Below, piece by piece: positions 33,707-43,000 of a stretch of DNA of 64,000 nucleotides (position 1 is the first letter of the stretch; every line of letters starts with the position of its first letter). The notes below the pieces were generated by a model. It was not told where the DNA came from, searched no databases, and saw only the letters and a program-made list of their open reading frames with translations. The translations under genes and the position numbers were made by a program. The stretch is from an uncultured Cytophagales bacterium (GTDB lineage Bacteria > Bacteroidota > Bacteroidia > Cytophagales > Cyclobacteriaceae), in the NCBI GenBank assembly GCA_913057175.1, contig CAJXNP010000002.1, positions 62,001-126,000 on the forward strand, in the 5' to 3' direction.

Positions 33707-34429
33707 ATGAAAAAGATATCGTTTAATCCATTAACATTTCTTACTATTTTTTTAATCTCTTTCCTGGGTTCAGGGTTCATAATCGATGATTCATGCAACT
33801 CATATTTTCCTATGAAGGAAGGAACCAAATTTGAACTTTCTTATTTTAATGCAAAGGACAAATTCCAGGGGAAAACGGAATATGAAATTACTGAAAAAAC
33901 TGAGGAGGGAAGTAAGATAATTGCCACCGTTCACATTATCAGCTATGATAAAAAGGAAAAGTCTGTCTTGGAATCTGATTACAATGTTTCTTGTGAAGAT
34001 GGTATGTTAGAAATCGATATCCGTGGAATCTTAAATGCTGCGCAAATGCAACAAATGAGCACCATGAAAGACATGGATGTAACGGTGGAAACAGAAAACA
34101 TACACTTCCCCTCTGACCTGGATGTTGGTGATCAACTTGATGACGGAAGTCTGGAAATGAAAGTTTCATCTTCGGCAGGAGGTATGAACATTTTAAGTTT
34201 CAAAACGGAAATTACTGATAGAAAAGTGATCGGAAAAGAAAGCATAACCACACCTGCCGGAAATTTTAATTGCATCATTCTTACTTCCAATATTCAGTCG
34301 AAAGCCGGTTTTGCTAATTTCAGTTTTGAAACGAAAGATTGGATTGCCAAAAATGTTGGAGTAGTCCGTTCAGAAACCTATCGAAAAGGTTCACTTGATA
34401 GCTACACACATCTGACAAAATTTGAATAG
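33707..34429 (+). CDS. Exported TapB-like / DUF3108-like protein
   Basis: A 240-residue protein with a signal peptide (MKKISFNPLTFLTIFLISFL). The mature region opens CNSYFPMKEGTKFELSYFNA, the start typical of TapB/DUF3108-like proteins, and continues with a beta-rich fold: KIIATVHIISYDKKEKSVLE, NIHFPSDLDVGDQLDDGSLE, and TTPAGNFNCIILTSNIQSKA near residue 185, then the closing SFETKDWIAKNVGVVRSETY. The family is thought to fold like a lipocalin and some are linked to the cell envelope. It is a periplasmic protein of unknown ligand. No neighbour is in the same operon. The gap downstream of 379 bp contains no gene. Confidence 0.8.
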   Translation: MKKISFNPLTFLTIFLISFLGSGFIIDDSCNSYFPMKEGTKFELSYFNAKDKFQGKTEYEITEKTEEGSKIIATVHIISYDKKEKSVLESDYNVSCEDGMLEIDIRGILNAAQMQQMSTMKDMDVTVETENIHFPSDLDVGDQLDDGSLEMKVSSSAGGMNILSFKTEITDRKVIGKESITTPAGNFNCIILTSNIQSKAGFANFSFETKDWIAKNVGVVRSETYRKGSLDSYTHLTKFE

Positions 34430-34808
34430 AGAAATTATGAGGAGGCCCAGGGGTATTTTTTGTTCAATAACCCGAACGATATTACCTCAGCAATTACTTT
34501 GATTTTGAAACCAGAATAAACACAAAAGCCTGAAATTAAGGGTTTTAAGAATTCGATATTAAATTCACCATTCCCTCAAAAATAAATAACCGATTTTTAT
34601 TACGATTGGTCGAATAATGTCGAATTCTAATGATTATCCATAATTGGATTCATTATTTTAGCGGATTCAGTAAAGTTTGATTAATCTTTGGCATATAAAG
34701 CCGACATTTCAAGGAAAATCATAGCTTAAAGATTGATCAATCAAATGCTAAAAAAGAGGTTATTGTTTACTTAGTTGTCAATATTTTTCAAAATTAAAGT
34801 AGGAAGAC
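34430..34808. other. Non-coding stretch upstream of the CHASE3-GAF-PAS gene
   Basis: 379 bp with no gene. It contains a perfect 12-bp palindrome (34731-34742), a separated inverted repeat GAATTCGA/TCGAATTC (34549-34556 and 34620-34627), and a near-consensus TATTTTTC at 34782-34789 that may be the -7 element of the downstream gene. Confidence 0.45.
34731..34742. promoter_or_regulatory. Perfect 12-bp palindrome, possible operator
   Basis: GATTGATCAATC is self-complementary and lies 66 bp upstream of the receptor start and about 40 bp upstream of its likely -7 element, a plausible place for a regulator. Confidence 0.35.
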
Positions 34809-36881
34809 ATGGGGGAAAAAGTTAAGAATCTTTTAAAGGAAAGGGGATTTGAGTATGCGATTTACTTTATCCTTCTCCTTATTGTTGGCAATAGTGTGCT
34901 CATGCTCATTTATCGCCAAACAATAAAGGAAAATACCACCCAGCAAAATGATGTACTTGAAATAAGAACACGGGTCGGCGAAATGGACCGAATCATAAAC
35001 CGTGCCGATATGGGCCTGAGAGGATACGTGCTGATAACGGAACCATCTTTGATAGATCCAACCCTACAGTCTTTTGAGGTTTATAAGCAAAACAATGAAG
35101 AAATAAGAAATCTCCTTCAGCGAAATGGCTATGATATATCTAAGCTAAATCGTGGCATGAAAGCTTATGAAGATTATATGGTTCTGCTGCAACAACTTGT
35201 GGATCTTGTTAACAACGGGAACACAGATGAAGTTGTTGAAGTTATCAAATCGGACCCTGGACAAGTCGCATGGCAAAACTATGGACCCATGCAGGCGGAT
35301 GTTCTGAATTTTGCAGATGGTTTAGAGCAAACTGCTAGTAAAGAATATGCGAACCTCCTGCGAAATACCAGGCTTTCACAGCTTATCTTATTGATCATTT
35401 CTATCCCATTCCTGCTTGCAATTATCAACAGACTGAGAAAAAACAGGATTAACAGAAGGAAATTATTTAATCGACTTGATGAAAATCAAAAAAGATTTCT
35501 TTTTGACCCTAATTCTGAAGAAAATCACAAGACCAATGATGAAGAGGAAGTAATCAACGAAATTGTTTCGAACCTGAAAAAAGCTTCACAATTCATAAAC
35601 AAAATCACAGAAGGAAATTATGAAGCTGAATGGGAAGGACTGACCGATGAAAATCTTTCTTCAAACGAACATGGTCTTTCTGGAGCTCTCATCAAAATGA
35701 AAGAGCAAATGGTCAAGGTGAAAAATGAGAATGACATCAGACTATGGATGACTGAAGGCCTCTCGAAATTTGGGGAAATCATACGAAATCATCAAAATGA
35801 TATGGGAGAGTTATCAGACCTGTTGATTTCCGAGCTGGTTAAATATCTGAAAGCAAAACAAGGCGGAATCTTTATTCTCAATGATGAAAATGAGCATAAT
35901 AAATTCCTGCAACTCACAGGTTGTTATGCATATGACAGAAAAAAATACATGGATAAAAAAATCAAGCTTAATGACGGTTTGATTGGTCAGTGTTTCATGG
36001 AAAAGGAGCACATTTATCTGAAAAACATTCCACAGGATTATGTAAGGATAACTTCAGGATTAGGAGAGACAAACCCAAATTCTTTGGTTTTAATCCCTCT
36101 TAAATCAGATGAACAGGTTATTGGCGTTATGGAGTTAGCATCTCTCAATGAATTCAAACCACAAGAAATTGATTTTTTAAATCAACTGGGTGAGACAATT
36201 GCCTCAGCAATTTCAGGTGTAAAAGTCAATCAAAGTACAAAGGAGCTATTGATGAGGTCTCAGCAACAGTCTGAAGAATTGCATGCGCAGGAGGAAGAGA
36301 TGCGCCAGAACATGGAAGAGCTGGAAGCCACCCAGGAAGAAATGACCAGAAAGGAAAGGGAAGTGACAAGACTGCTCGAGGAATCAATGAAAAAAGAAGA
36401 GGAGTTGAAATCAAGATTTGAGGAAGCCGAAAAAATGCAGGAATTGCTCGAATTGGAAAATGCTATGTTTACTCACTTAATGAATTTACTTCCTGATAGA
36501 GTTACCATAAAAGATGCATTTGGAACTTACCTGCGAGTAAATAAAACTAAATTTGATAGCTTGAAGGAAATTGGTTTTACAGAGGTTGAAGGAAAATCAG
36601 ATAAGGATTTCTTTGGGGAAGAGCATTTTAAAAACAGCTACGAATTAGAAAAAAATCTAATGGATTCCGATCAGGAGAAAATAGATAAGGAATCTAAATT
36701 AAAATTACCTGACGGAAATGAGATATGGGCAACCACAACCTGGTCAAAATTCAAAAACAAAAATGGTGAAATTTTAGGGACTATCGTCATGACCAGAAAC
36801 ATTACAGAAATTAAAAACTGCTATGAAAAAATTGAGAAACTAAAAGTGGAGTTAGCTGACCTCAGAAATAGCAAAGGATAA
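34809..36881 (+). CDS. Membrane receptor with CHASE3-like, GAF and PAS domains, no output domain
   Basis: 690 residues. TM1 is about 17-35 (YAIYFILLLIVGNSVLMLIY); residues 36-190 form a helical CHASE3-like periplasmic sensor; TM2 is about 191-208. A linker with HAMP-like character (about 255-310) leads to a GAF domain (about 318-472: GGIFILNDENEHNKFLQLTG, KLNDGLIGQCFMEKEHIYLK, VLIPLKSDEQVIGVMELASL). A coiled coil (475-555) rich in Glu and Gln precedes a PAS domain (about 553-668: LLPDRVTIKDAFGTYLRVN, WSKFKNKNGEILGTIVMTRN). It ends 22 residues later in a short coil. I see no HisKA, HATPase, GGDEF or MCP signature, so it must signal through a partner. Confidence 0.82.
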   Translation: MGEKVKNLLKERGFEYAIYFILLLIVGNSVLMLIYRQTIKENTTQQNDVLEIRTRVGEMDRIINRADMGLRGYVLITEPSLIDPTLQSFEVYKQNNEEIRNLLQRNGYDISKLNRGMKAYEDYMVLLQQLVDLVNNGNTDEVVEVIKSDPGQVAWQNYGPMQADVLNFADGLEQTASKEYANLLRNTRLSQLILLIISIPFLLAIINRLRKNRINRRKLFNRLDENQKRFLFDPNSEENHKTNDEEEVINEIVSNLKKASQFINKITEGNYEAEWEGLTDENLSSNEHGLSGALIKMKEQMVKVKNENDIRLWMTEGLSKFGEIIRNHQNDMGELSDLLISELVKYLKAKQGGIFILNDENEHNKFLQLTGCYAYDRKKYMDKKIKLNDGLIGQCFMEKEHIYLKNIPQDYVRITSGLGETNPNSLVLIPLKSDEQVIGVMELASLNEFKPQEIDFLNQLGETIASAISGVKVNQSTKELLMRSQQQSEELHAQEEEMRQNMEELEATQEEMTRKEREVTRLLEESMKKEEELKSRFEEAEKMQELLELENAMFTHLMNLLPDRVTIKDAFGTYLRVNKTKFDSLKEIGFTEVEGKSDKDFFGEEHFKNSYELEKNLMDSDQEKIDKESKLKLPDGNEIWATTTWSKFKNKNGEILGTIVMTRNITEIKNCYEKIEKLKVELADLRNSKG

Positions 36882-36989
36882 GAAAATTAGTCAAAGTAAA
36901 GTTCAATTCGCTTTCAAATAAACACTAATTTTAATATTATAGAACAATAAAAGCATTAAAGACCCCCCTATCCATTCATTCCTTTAGAA

Positions 36990-37018
36990 AGCGTTCTGCG
37001 CCTGCAGAGCGCTTTTTT
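36990..37018 (+). terminator. Intrinsic terminator of the receptor gene
   Basis: AGCGTTCTGC (36990-36999) pairs with GCAGAGCGCT (37004-37013) through one G-U pair, loop GCCT, followed by TTTTT. It is 109 bp after the stop. Confidence 0.8.
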
Positions 37019-37144
37019 CGTTATAAATTGATATCAAAACAAACTTCTTTTTCTATTAATCATAGGAAATTATTGAGTCAATTGATGAATGGTTAAAAAA
37101 GAGCACTATTCTCATTTGTTAGATAGCAAATCGCTATATAAAAA

Positions 37145-37185
37145 TTTTAAACCTCCGGATCAGAAAAGATACCGAAGGTTTAAAA
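37145..37185 (-). terminator. Terminator of arsM
   Basis: TTTTAAACCTCCGG (37145-37158) pairs with CCGAAGGTTTAAAA (37172-37185), 13 of 14 positions, and the minus strand continues into T residues. It lies 10 bp after the arsM stop. Confidence 0.7.
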
Positions 37186-37194
37186 ATGTCACAA

Positions 37195-38001
37195 TTACTT
37201 CTCGCCGAAAACAGTGATGCTTAAAATTCTTGGCATCTTTTTATCATCGGTCGCACCATATTTGCTAAAATATTTTTCGATATAACCTTCCGGAAGTTTT
37301 GTCTCCGTTTCTTGTTGAATGATAACATTTTTAAAACCAGTTGTTTTTATCAATTCCAGATACTTGCTTTTCTCTACCGCCCCGGAAACACAAGCAGCAT
37401 AAGCAGCAATATCATTTCGAAGGTCTTCGGGAACATCACCTTCGATAACAATGTCTGAAATGCTAAAATGGCCCCCATTCTTCAAAACCCGAAATGTCTC
37501 CTGAAATGCCTGTAATTTATCAGGAACGAGGTTCAAGACGCAATTACTAACTACTACATCAATGCTATCGCTTTCAATTGGTAAACTTTCAATTTCACCT
37601 AATCTGAACTCGATGTTTTCAAAACCAAGCTTAGATACGTTTTCACGGGCCTTGATGATCATCTTTTCAGTCATATCCACCCCTATTACTTTTCCTTCCT
37701 GGCCTACAACGCTTCTGGCAACAAAACAGTCATTTCCAGCGCCAGATCCCAGATCCAAAACCGTATCTCCTGATTTAATTTGTGCAAATTTAGTTGGAAG
37801 ACCACAGCCTAATTTTAGATCGGCGTCCTGAAAATAACCTTCCAGAGTAGAATATTCCTCGGCAAATGTTACTTCACCACAACCGCATCCTGCGGAACCA
37901 TCAGAACTTCCGCAACACCCGGAGCTTGATGAAGATGAACTTTCAACAATAGCACCATAGTGCTCTCTTACTTTTCTTTTAATTTGATCTGAATTTTGCA
38001 T
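37195..38001 (-). CDS. arsM: Arsenite S-adenosylmethionine methyltransferase
   Basis: A 268-residue Rossmann methyltransferase. The SAM-binding motif is GDTVLDLGSGAGNDCFVARS (about residues 78-97), with VIGVDMTEKMI as motif II and SNCVLNLVPDKLQAF after it. Cysteines expected to bind As(III) are in LGCGLPTKFA (about 64), SNCVLN and AACVSGAVEKS. The N-terminus holds a run of seven serines followed by CC and CGCG (about 20-42), a Ser/Gly/Cys-rich segment that is often present in this group. It methylates arsenite to volatile or less toxic forms. It sits 55 bp downstream of arsR, with an ArsR-type operator directly upstream (38023-38038). No arsenite pump gene is in the window. Confidence 0.93.
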   Translation of the reverse strand: MQNSDQIKRKVREHYGAIVESSSSSSSGCCGSSDGSAGCGCGEVTFAEEYSTLEGYFQDADLKLGCGLPTKFAQIKSGDTVLDLGSGAGNDCFVARSVVGQEGKVIGVDMTEKMIIKARENVSKLGFENIEFRLGEIESLPIESDSIDVVVSNCVLNLVPDKLQAFQETFRVLKNGGHFSISDIVIEGDVPEDLRNDIAAYAACVSGAVEKSKYLELIKTTGFKNVIIQQETETKLPEGYIEKYFSKYGATDDKKMPRILSITVFGEK

Positions 38002-38022
38002 AATGAAATAATTTATCGTGTT

Positions 38023-38038
38023 ATTGTAATATTACGAT
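38023..38038 (-). promoter_or_regulatory. Second ArsR-type operator, upstream of arsM
   Basis: ATTGTAATATTACGAT differs from the perfect palindrome before arsR (38381-38396) by one base (T for C at position 3). It ends 22 bp before the arsM start and lies inside the arsR-arsM gap. Confidence 0.75.
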
Positions 38039-38056
38039 TAATGTGTTTAAATTTTT

Positions 38057-38380
38057 TTAGCAGCAATTCTCATTTACCCGGGAAATAAAAGACCGGAGGG
38101 CGCCTGACATCCGGTCCCACATGTCTTTATTAATGCAGTAGCAAATGGATGGACCTTCAATTTCACCTTTGATGATACCAATAGATTTTAATTCCTTCAG
38201 ATGTTGGGAGATGGTTGATTGAGAAAGCGGCAATTCTTCTGTCAATGATCCAACCACACAGGTTTTGTTTTTAATTAAGTACTCCAGAATAGCTACTCTG
38301 GCAGGGTGAGCAAAAGCTTTAGCCGTTTTGGCTATTAAATTCTGATATTCATTAAAATTTTCTGTCTTGCTGATCCCCAT
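38057..38380 (-). CDS. ArsR-family metalloregulator
   Basis: A 107-residue winged helix-turn-helix repressor: KAFAHPARVAILEYLIKNKT (about residues 22-41), recognition region ELPLSQSTISQHLKELKSIG (about 50-69), wing IIKGEIEGPSICYCINKDMW. Cysteines at about 42, 85, 87 and the CC at 106-107 could bind As(III) or Sb(III), although not in the exact ELCVCDL form of E. coli ArsR. It represses DNA binding until arsenite binds. A perfect 16-bp palindrome lies immediately before the start codon and a near copy precedes arsM, so it very probably controls itself and arsM. Confidence 0.92.
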   Translation of the reverse strand: MGISKTENFNEYQNLIAKTAKAFAHPARVAILEYLIKNKTCVVGSLTEELPLSQSTISQHLKELKSIGIIKGEIEGPSICYCINKDMWDRMSGALRSFISRVNENCC

Positions 38381-38396
38381 ATCGTAATATTACGAT
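38381..38396 (-). promoter_or_regulatory. ArsR-type operator, perfect 16-bp palindrome
   Basis: ATCGTAATATTACGAT is self-complementary and directly abuts the arsR start codon (38380). Binding here would block the arsR transcript start. A one-base variant lies at 38023-38038. Confidence 0.8.
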
Positions 38397-38484
38397 TAAA
38401 TATTTAAATTGTTGAGTAAGATTCATTTTTTTTATTTTATAAATTTTATGGAATGGTTGGAACTGGATATCTAATATTTATAAA

Positions 38485-38506
38485 TCAAAAAAGCCCCGAA
38501 GGGCTT
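38485..38506 (-). terminator. Intrinsic terminator of the gltB-gltD operon
   Basis: AAGCCC (38491-38496) pairs with GGGCTT (38501-38506), loop CGAA; on the minus strand the stem is followed by six T residues (38485-38490). It lies 12 bp after the gltD stop. Confidence 0.88.
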
Positions 38507-38518
38507 CTTGTTTTATCT

Positions 38519-40015
38519 TTATACTCCATTCAAATGAAATAAGGAGTTATCTTTTGCTTCCAGCATTGACTCTCCCATCAGATAGCGATCAACTTCCCTT
38601 GCCGCCTCACGCCCTTCTGAAATCGCCCAAACTACCAGGGATTGTCCACGCCTCATATCACCTGCTGCAAATACCTTTGGCAAACTTGTCTGGTAATTAT
38701 TGGTTTTAATATTCCCTCTTTCATCCAGATCCAGATCCAATTCCTGACGGATACTCTTCGTTTCACCATGTAAAAATCCAATTGCGAGCAAAGCCAGGTC
38801 ACATGGAAGGTCTTTTTCTGTATTAGGAATTTCAACAAATCCCATTTTCCCATTTTTATCTTTGTCCCATTTGATTTCAACAATCTTCAAAAACTTCACA
38901 TTTCCTTCTTCATCACCAACAAATTCTTTAGTCAGAATAGACCAATTCCGGTCGCAACCTTCTTCATGAGACGTTGATGTTCGGAGAATCATCGGCCAGT
39001 TTGGCCATGGATCATTTTCTCCCCTTTGATTTGGGGGTTTTGGTAATAATTCCAACTGGGTAACAGATTTTGCTTTGTGCCTGTTGGAAGTTCCCACACA
39101 GTCTGAACCGGTATCACCTCCACCTATTACTACCACGTGCTTATCAGTTGCCATTATCTCAGCTGGTGTACTTTCACCCTTGTGGTTGATTAATACATTT
39201 TTAGATTTTGCAACACGATTATTTTGCTGACTCAGAAAATCCATAGCAAAATGAATCCCTTTAAGGTCTCTGCCTGGTATTGGAAGGTCTCTTGACATGG
39301 TAGCTCCACCACACAAAACGATGGCATCAAAATTATCCATCAATTCCTGGATGGGTTTGTTCACACCAATGTTGGTGTTCGTGACAAACTCAATCCCTTC
39401 TTCTTCCATAATCCTGGTCCGTCTTTCAACAATCGACTTCTCTAACTTAAAATCAGGTATACCATATCTCAAAAGCCCTCCGATTCTTTCAGCCCTTTCA
39501 AATACAGTGACAGAATGGCCTGCTTTGTTCAATTGAGATGCTGCAGCCAAGCCTGCTGGTCCCGACCCCACAACAGCTACTTTTTTCCCAGTCCTTGTAT
39601 CAGGTATCACTGGTTTGATCAAGTCAAGGTCAAAGGCTTTCTCTATAATGCTCTTTTCTATATGTTCAATAGCAACCGGAGGTTTATTTATTCCCAATAC
39701 ACATGATGCTTCGCATGGAGCAGGACAAATCCTTCCTGTGAATTCCGGAAAATTGTTTGTACTCAATAAAATTTCTGCTGCCAGTGACCAGTCTTCCTGG
39801 TAAACAGCATCATTAAATTCAGGAATAATATTTCCCAAGGGACAACCGGTATGGCAAAATGGTATACCACAATCCATACATCTTGCAGCCTGCTTTTTAG
39901 TATCTTCATCACTAAATTCCAGGTACATTTCACTGTAATCCTTAATCCTCTCTTTGGGATCCTTCTTTTTCGGTAATTCCCTGTTGTATTCTAAAAATCC
40001 TGTCGGTTTTCCCAT
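38519..40015 (-). CDS. gltD: Glutamate synthase, small (beta) subunit
   Basis: A 498-residue NADPH-dependent subunit. The N-terminus carries the two 4Fe-4S ligand groups in RCMDCGIPFCHTGCPLGNII (about residues 45-64) and CPAPCEASCVLGINKP (about 97). The FAD-binding site is KKVAVVGSGPAGLAAASQLN (about 143-162), and the NADPH site is HVVVIGGGDTGSDCVGTSNR (about 295). The C-terminal FAD motif is PKVFAAGDMRRGQSLVVWAI. It supplies electrons from NADPH to the large subunit. It is 6 bp downstream of gltB in the same transcript, and a strong terminator follows it. Confidence 0.97.
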   Translation of the reverse strand: MGKPTGFLEYNRELPKKKDPKERIKDYSEMYLEFSDEDTKKQAARCMDCGIPFCHTGCPLGNIIPEFNDAVYQEDWSLAAEILLSTNNFPEFTGRICPAPCEASCVLGINKPPVAIEHIEKSIIEKAFDLDLIKPVIPDTRTGKKVAVVGSGPAGLAAASQLNKAGHSVTVFERAERIGGLLRYGIPDFKLEKSIVERRTRIMEEEGIEFVTNTNIGVNKPIQELMDNFDAIVLCGGATMSRDLPIPGRDLKGIHFAMDFLSQQNNRVAKSKNVLINHKGESTPAEIMATDKHVVVIGGGDTGSDCVGTSNRHKAKSVTQLELLPKPPNQRGENDPWPNWPMILRTSTSHEEGCDRNWSILTKEFVGDEEGNVKFLKIVEIKWDKDKNGKMGFVEIPNTEKDLPCDLALLAIGFLHGETKSIRQELDLDLDERGNIKTNNYQTSLPKVFAAGDMRRGQSLVVWAISEGREAAREVDRYLMGESMLEAKDNSLFHLNGV

Positions 40016-40021
40016 TTTATC

Positions 40022-43000
40022 TTAAATCGCTTCTTTTAATCTTTCTTTAAAATCACTCTCCTGCTGCAATACTTTTTCTTCCTCTTCTTTTTTCTGAAGC
40101 AATACTCGCTTGTAGTCACGCGGCATTACTTTTACAAAACTGTTGAGAGACTTTTTCCAATTATCCAAAATTCCTTTAGCTACATCACTTCCTGTATAAT
40201 CCAGGTGTTTTTCGATCATGCTTTTCAGAGTTTGCTCATCTTCTTCATCCATTGCATCAAAATCAACCAATTCCATATTGCAATAATCATGAAATTCCTT
40301 TTCAGGATCATAGACATATGCAACACCTCCACTCATACCAGCGGCAAAGTTACGTCCTGTCTTACCGAGAATAACAGCGATACCACCGGTCATGTATTCA
40401 CAACCATGGTCTCCCACTCCTTCGACAACAGCTTGTACACCGGAGTTTCTCACACAGAAGCGCTCTCCTGCCTGCCCTCTAATGTAGGCTTCTCCGGAAG
40501 TAGCGCCGTAAAATGCAACGTTTCCAATAATAATATGATCTTTCGGATCAAATTTGGCTTCCCTGTCAGGATAAATGACCAATTCTGCCCCGGAGAGTCC
40601 CTTCCCAAAATAGTCATTCGCCTCACCTTCCAATTCAAATTTCAATCCCTTTGCTCCAAATGCACTAAAGCTTTGGCCCGCAGACCCTCTTAGTTTTATA
40701 TGAATGGTTCCCGGTGGCAATCCATCACCATCATAAATTTTAGATATTTCATTTGAGGTAATGGTTCCAACAGATCTGTTGGTATTGATGATATCAAACT
40801 CAGCCTTAATTGGAGTTCCATTTTCAATAGCAGGTTTAGCCGCTTCGAGAATTTGCCAGTCAAGAGCAAATTCAAGCGCATGATCTTGCTCTTTGACACA
40901 GTAGAGTCCGTATCCCTTGTTTACCGGTTCTTTATATAGAATCTTACTCAGATCAAGAGACTTCAATTTCCAATGCTCAAGATCTTCCCTTACCTTCAAA
41001 GCATCTACCTGACCGATCATTTCTTCAATGCTTCTAAAGCCAAGTGAAGCCATGATTTCTCTCAAATCTTCCGCGAGGAAAGTAAAAAGATTGACAACAT
41101 GTTCAGGTTTACCTGTAAATAATTTCCTGAGCTCTTTATTCTGTGTAGCTACTCCGACAGGGCAAGTATTCATGTGACACTTACGCATCATGATACATCC
41201 TTCCACAACCAATGCAGCTGTGGCAACACCCCATTCCTCAGCTCCCAGCAAGGCCGCAACTGCTAAATCCTTACCCGTCTTCATCTGTCCGTCAGTTTGA
41301 ACGACAATCCTGTCCCTCAGATTATTCTTCACCAAGGTCTGATGTGTTTCTGATAATCCAAGCTCCCATGGAAGTCCGGCGTGCCTTATCGAACTTATCG
41401 GCGATGCACCCGTTCCACCATCGTGTCCGGAAATAAGGACAACATCGGCCTTAGCTTTTGCAACTCCGGCAGCAATGGTACCCACACCTGCTTCCGCAAC
41501 GAGTTTTACATTGATCCTGGCTTCACGATTTGCATTTTTCAGGTCGTGGATCAATTGAGCTAAGTCTTCAATAGAGTAAATATCGTGATGTGGTGGAGGA
41601 GATATTAGTCCTACCCCTGGCGTAGAATGCCGCACTCTACCGATCCAATCATCTACTTTATGTCCCGGCAACTGACCACCTTCTCCGGGTTTCGCACCCT
41701 GGGCCATTTTAATTTGTAATTCAATGGCATTAGTCAAATAGTAGCTTGTTACACCAAATCGACCAGAGGCCACCTGCTTGATGGCAGATCTTTCCCAATC
41801 ACCGTTTGGTTTTGGCTTGAACCGAATCTCGTCTTCACCACCTTCTCCACTGTTACTTTTCCCTCCAATTCGGTTCATGGCAATTGCGAGGGTAGAATGC
41901 GCTTCATAAGAGATCGATCCAAATGACATAGCACCTGTTGCAAACCTCTTGAAGATATTTTCTTTTGGCTCAACTTCCTCGATAGGGATTGGCTTCCTCT
42001 TTTTCGAATTAAATTCAAGCAGCCCACGCAGTGTAGCTGCTTTCTGGGTTTGGTTGTTGACTTTTTCAGCATATTTTTTGTAAAGCTGATAGTCATTTCT
42101 TCTGGTTGATTGCTGAAGTAAATGGATCGTTTCAGGGTTGAACAAATGATATTCTCCCCTTCTTTTCCATTGATAAACTCCACCAACTTCCAGCCGTTGA
42201 TTGACCTGAGATTTATCAGGGAAGGCAATTTTATGCCTGATCAGTGTTTCCTTGGCTATACCATCAAAACCAATCCCTCCAATTCTGGAAACTGTTCTGA
42301 AGAAGCATTTATTGACAACTCTCTTATTAAGTCCCAATATTTCAAATATCTGTGCTCCCTGATAACTCTGAACAGTCGAAATGCCCATTTTTGAAAAGAT
42401 CTTCAACAATCCATAATTAATCGCATGGATATAGTTGTCAAATATTTCATCATCAGACAATTTTTGTTGAAATACATCTTTTTCTTTTAATTCAACGAGT
42501 GTCTCAAAGGTCAAATAAGGATTAACCGCACTTGCACCAAAGCCAAGCAAAGTAGCGTAATGATGAGTTTCCTTCACATCTCCTGCCTCCACAACAATTC
42601 CAGACCGAACCCTAAGCCTCTGTCTGATCAGATGGTGATGAACAGCTCCAACGGCTAGCAATGATGGTATTGCAGCCCTGGTTTTGCTCATTTTTCTGTC
42701 TGATAAGATAAGTACGTTTACACCGTACTTCACAGCATTTTCCGCTTTGAAACACAATGTGTTGATTGCTTCCTCCAATGCACCCTTTTTACCATTAGCG
42801 TTGAAGGTAATATCAAGTGTTTTTGACTTGAAATTAGGATGATCGATGTTTCTTAGCTTATCGAGTTCATTATTTTTAAGAATGGGGTGCTCAATAAAAA
42901 TCTGCTGACAATGTTCCGGGGTTTCATCAAGAACATTTTTGTTTGTACCAAAAGCAGTATTTAAAGACATCACCAGCCGCTCCCTTATGGGGTCAATTGG

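Larger units (their letters stand above)
36882..37194. other. Intergenic gap between convergent genes
   Basis: 313 bp holding the receptor terminator (36990-37018) and the arsM terminator (37145-37185). Nothing else is recognised between them. Confidence 0.6.

Noticed and set aside
40205-40693. 162-codon frame antisense to gltB
   Set aside because: gltB is complete with all motifs; the antisense frame has shadow composition.
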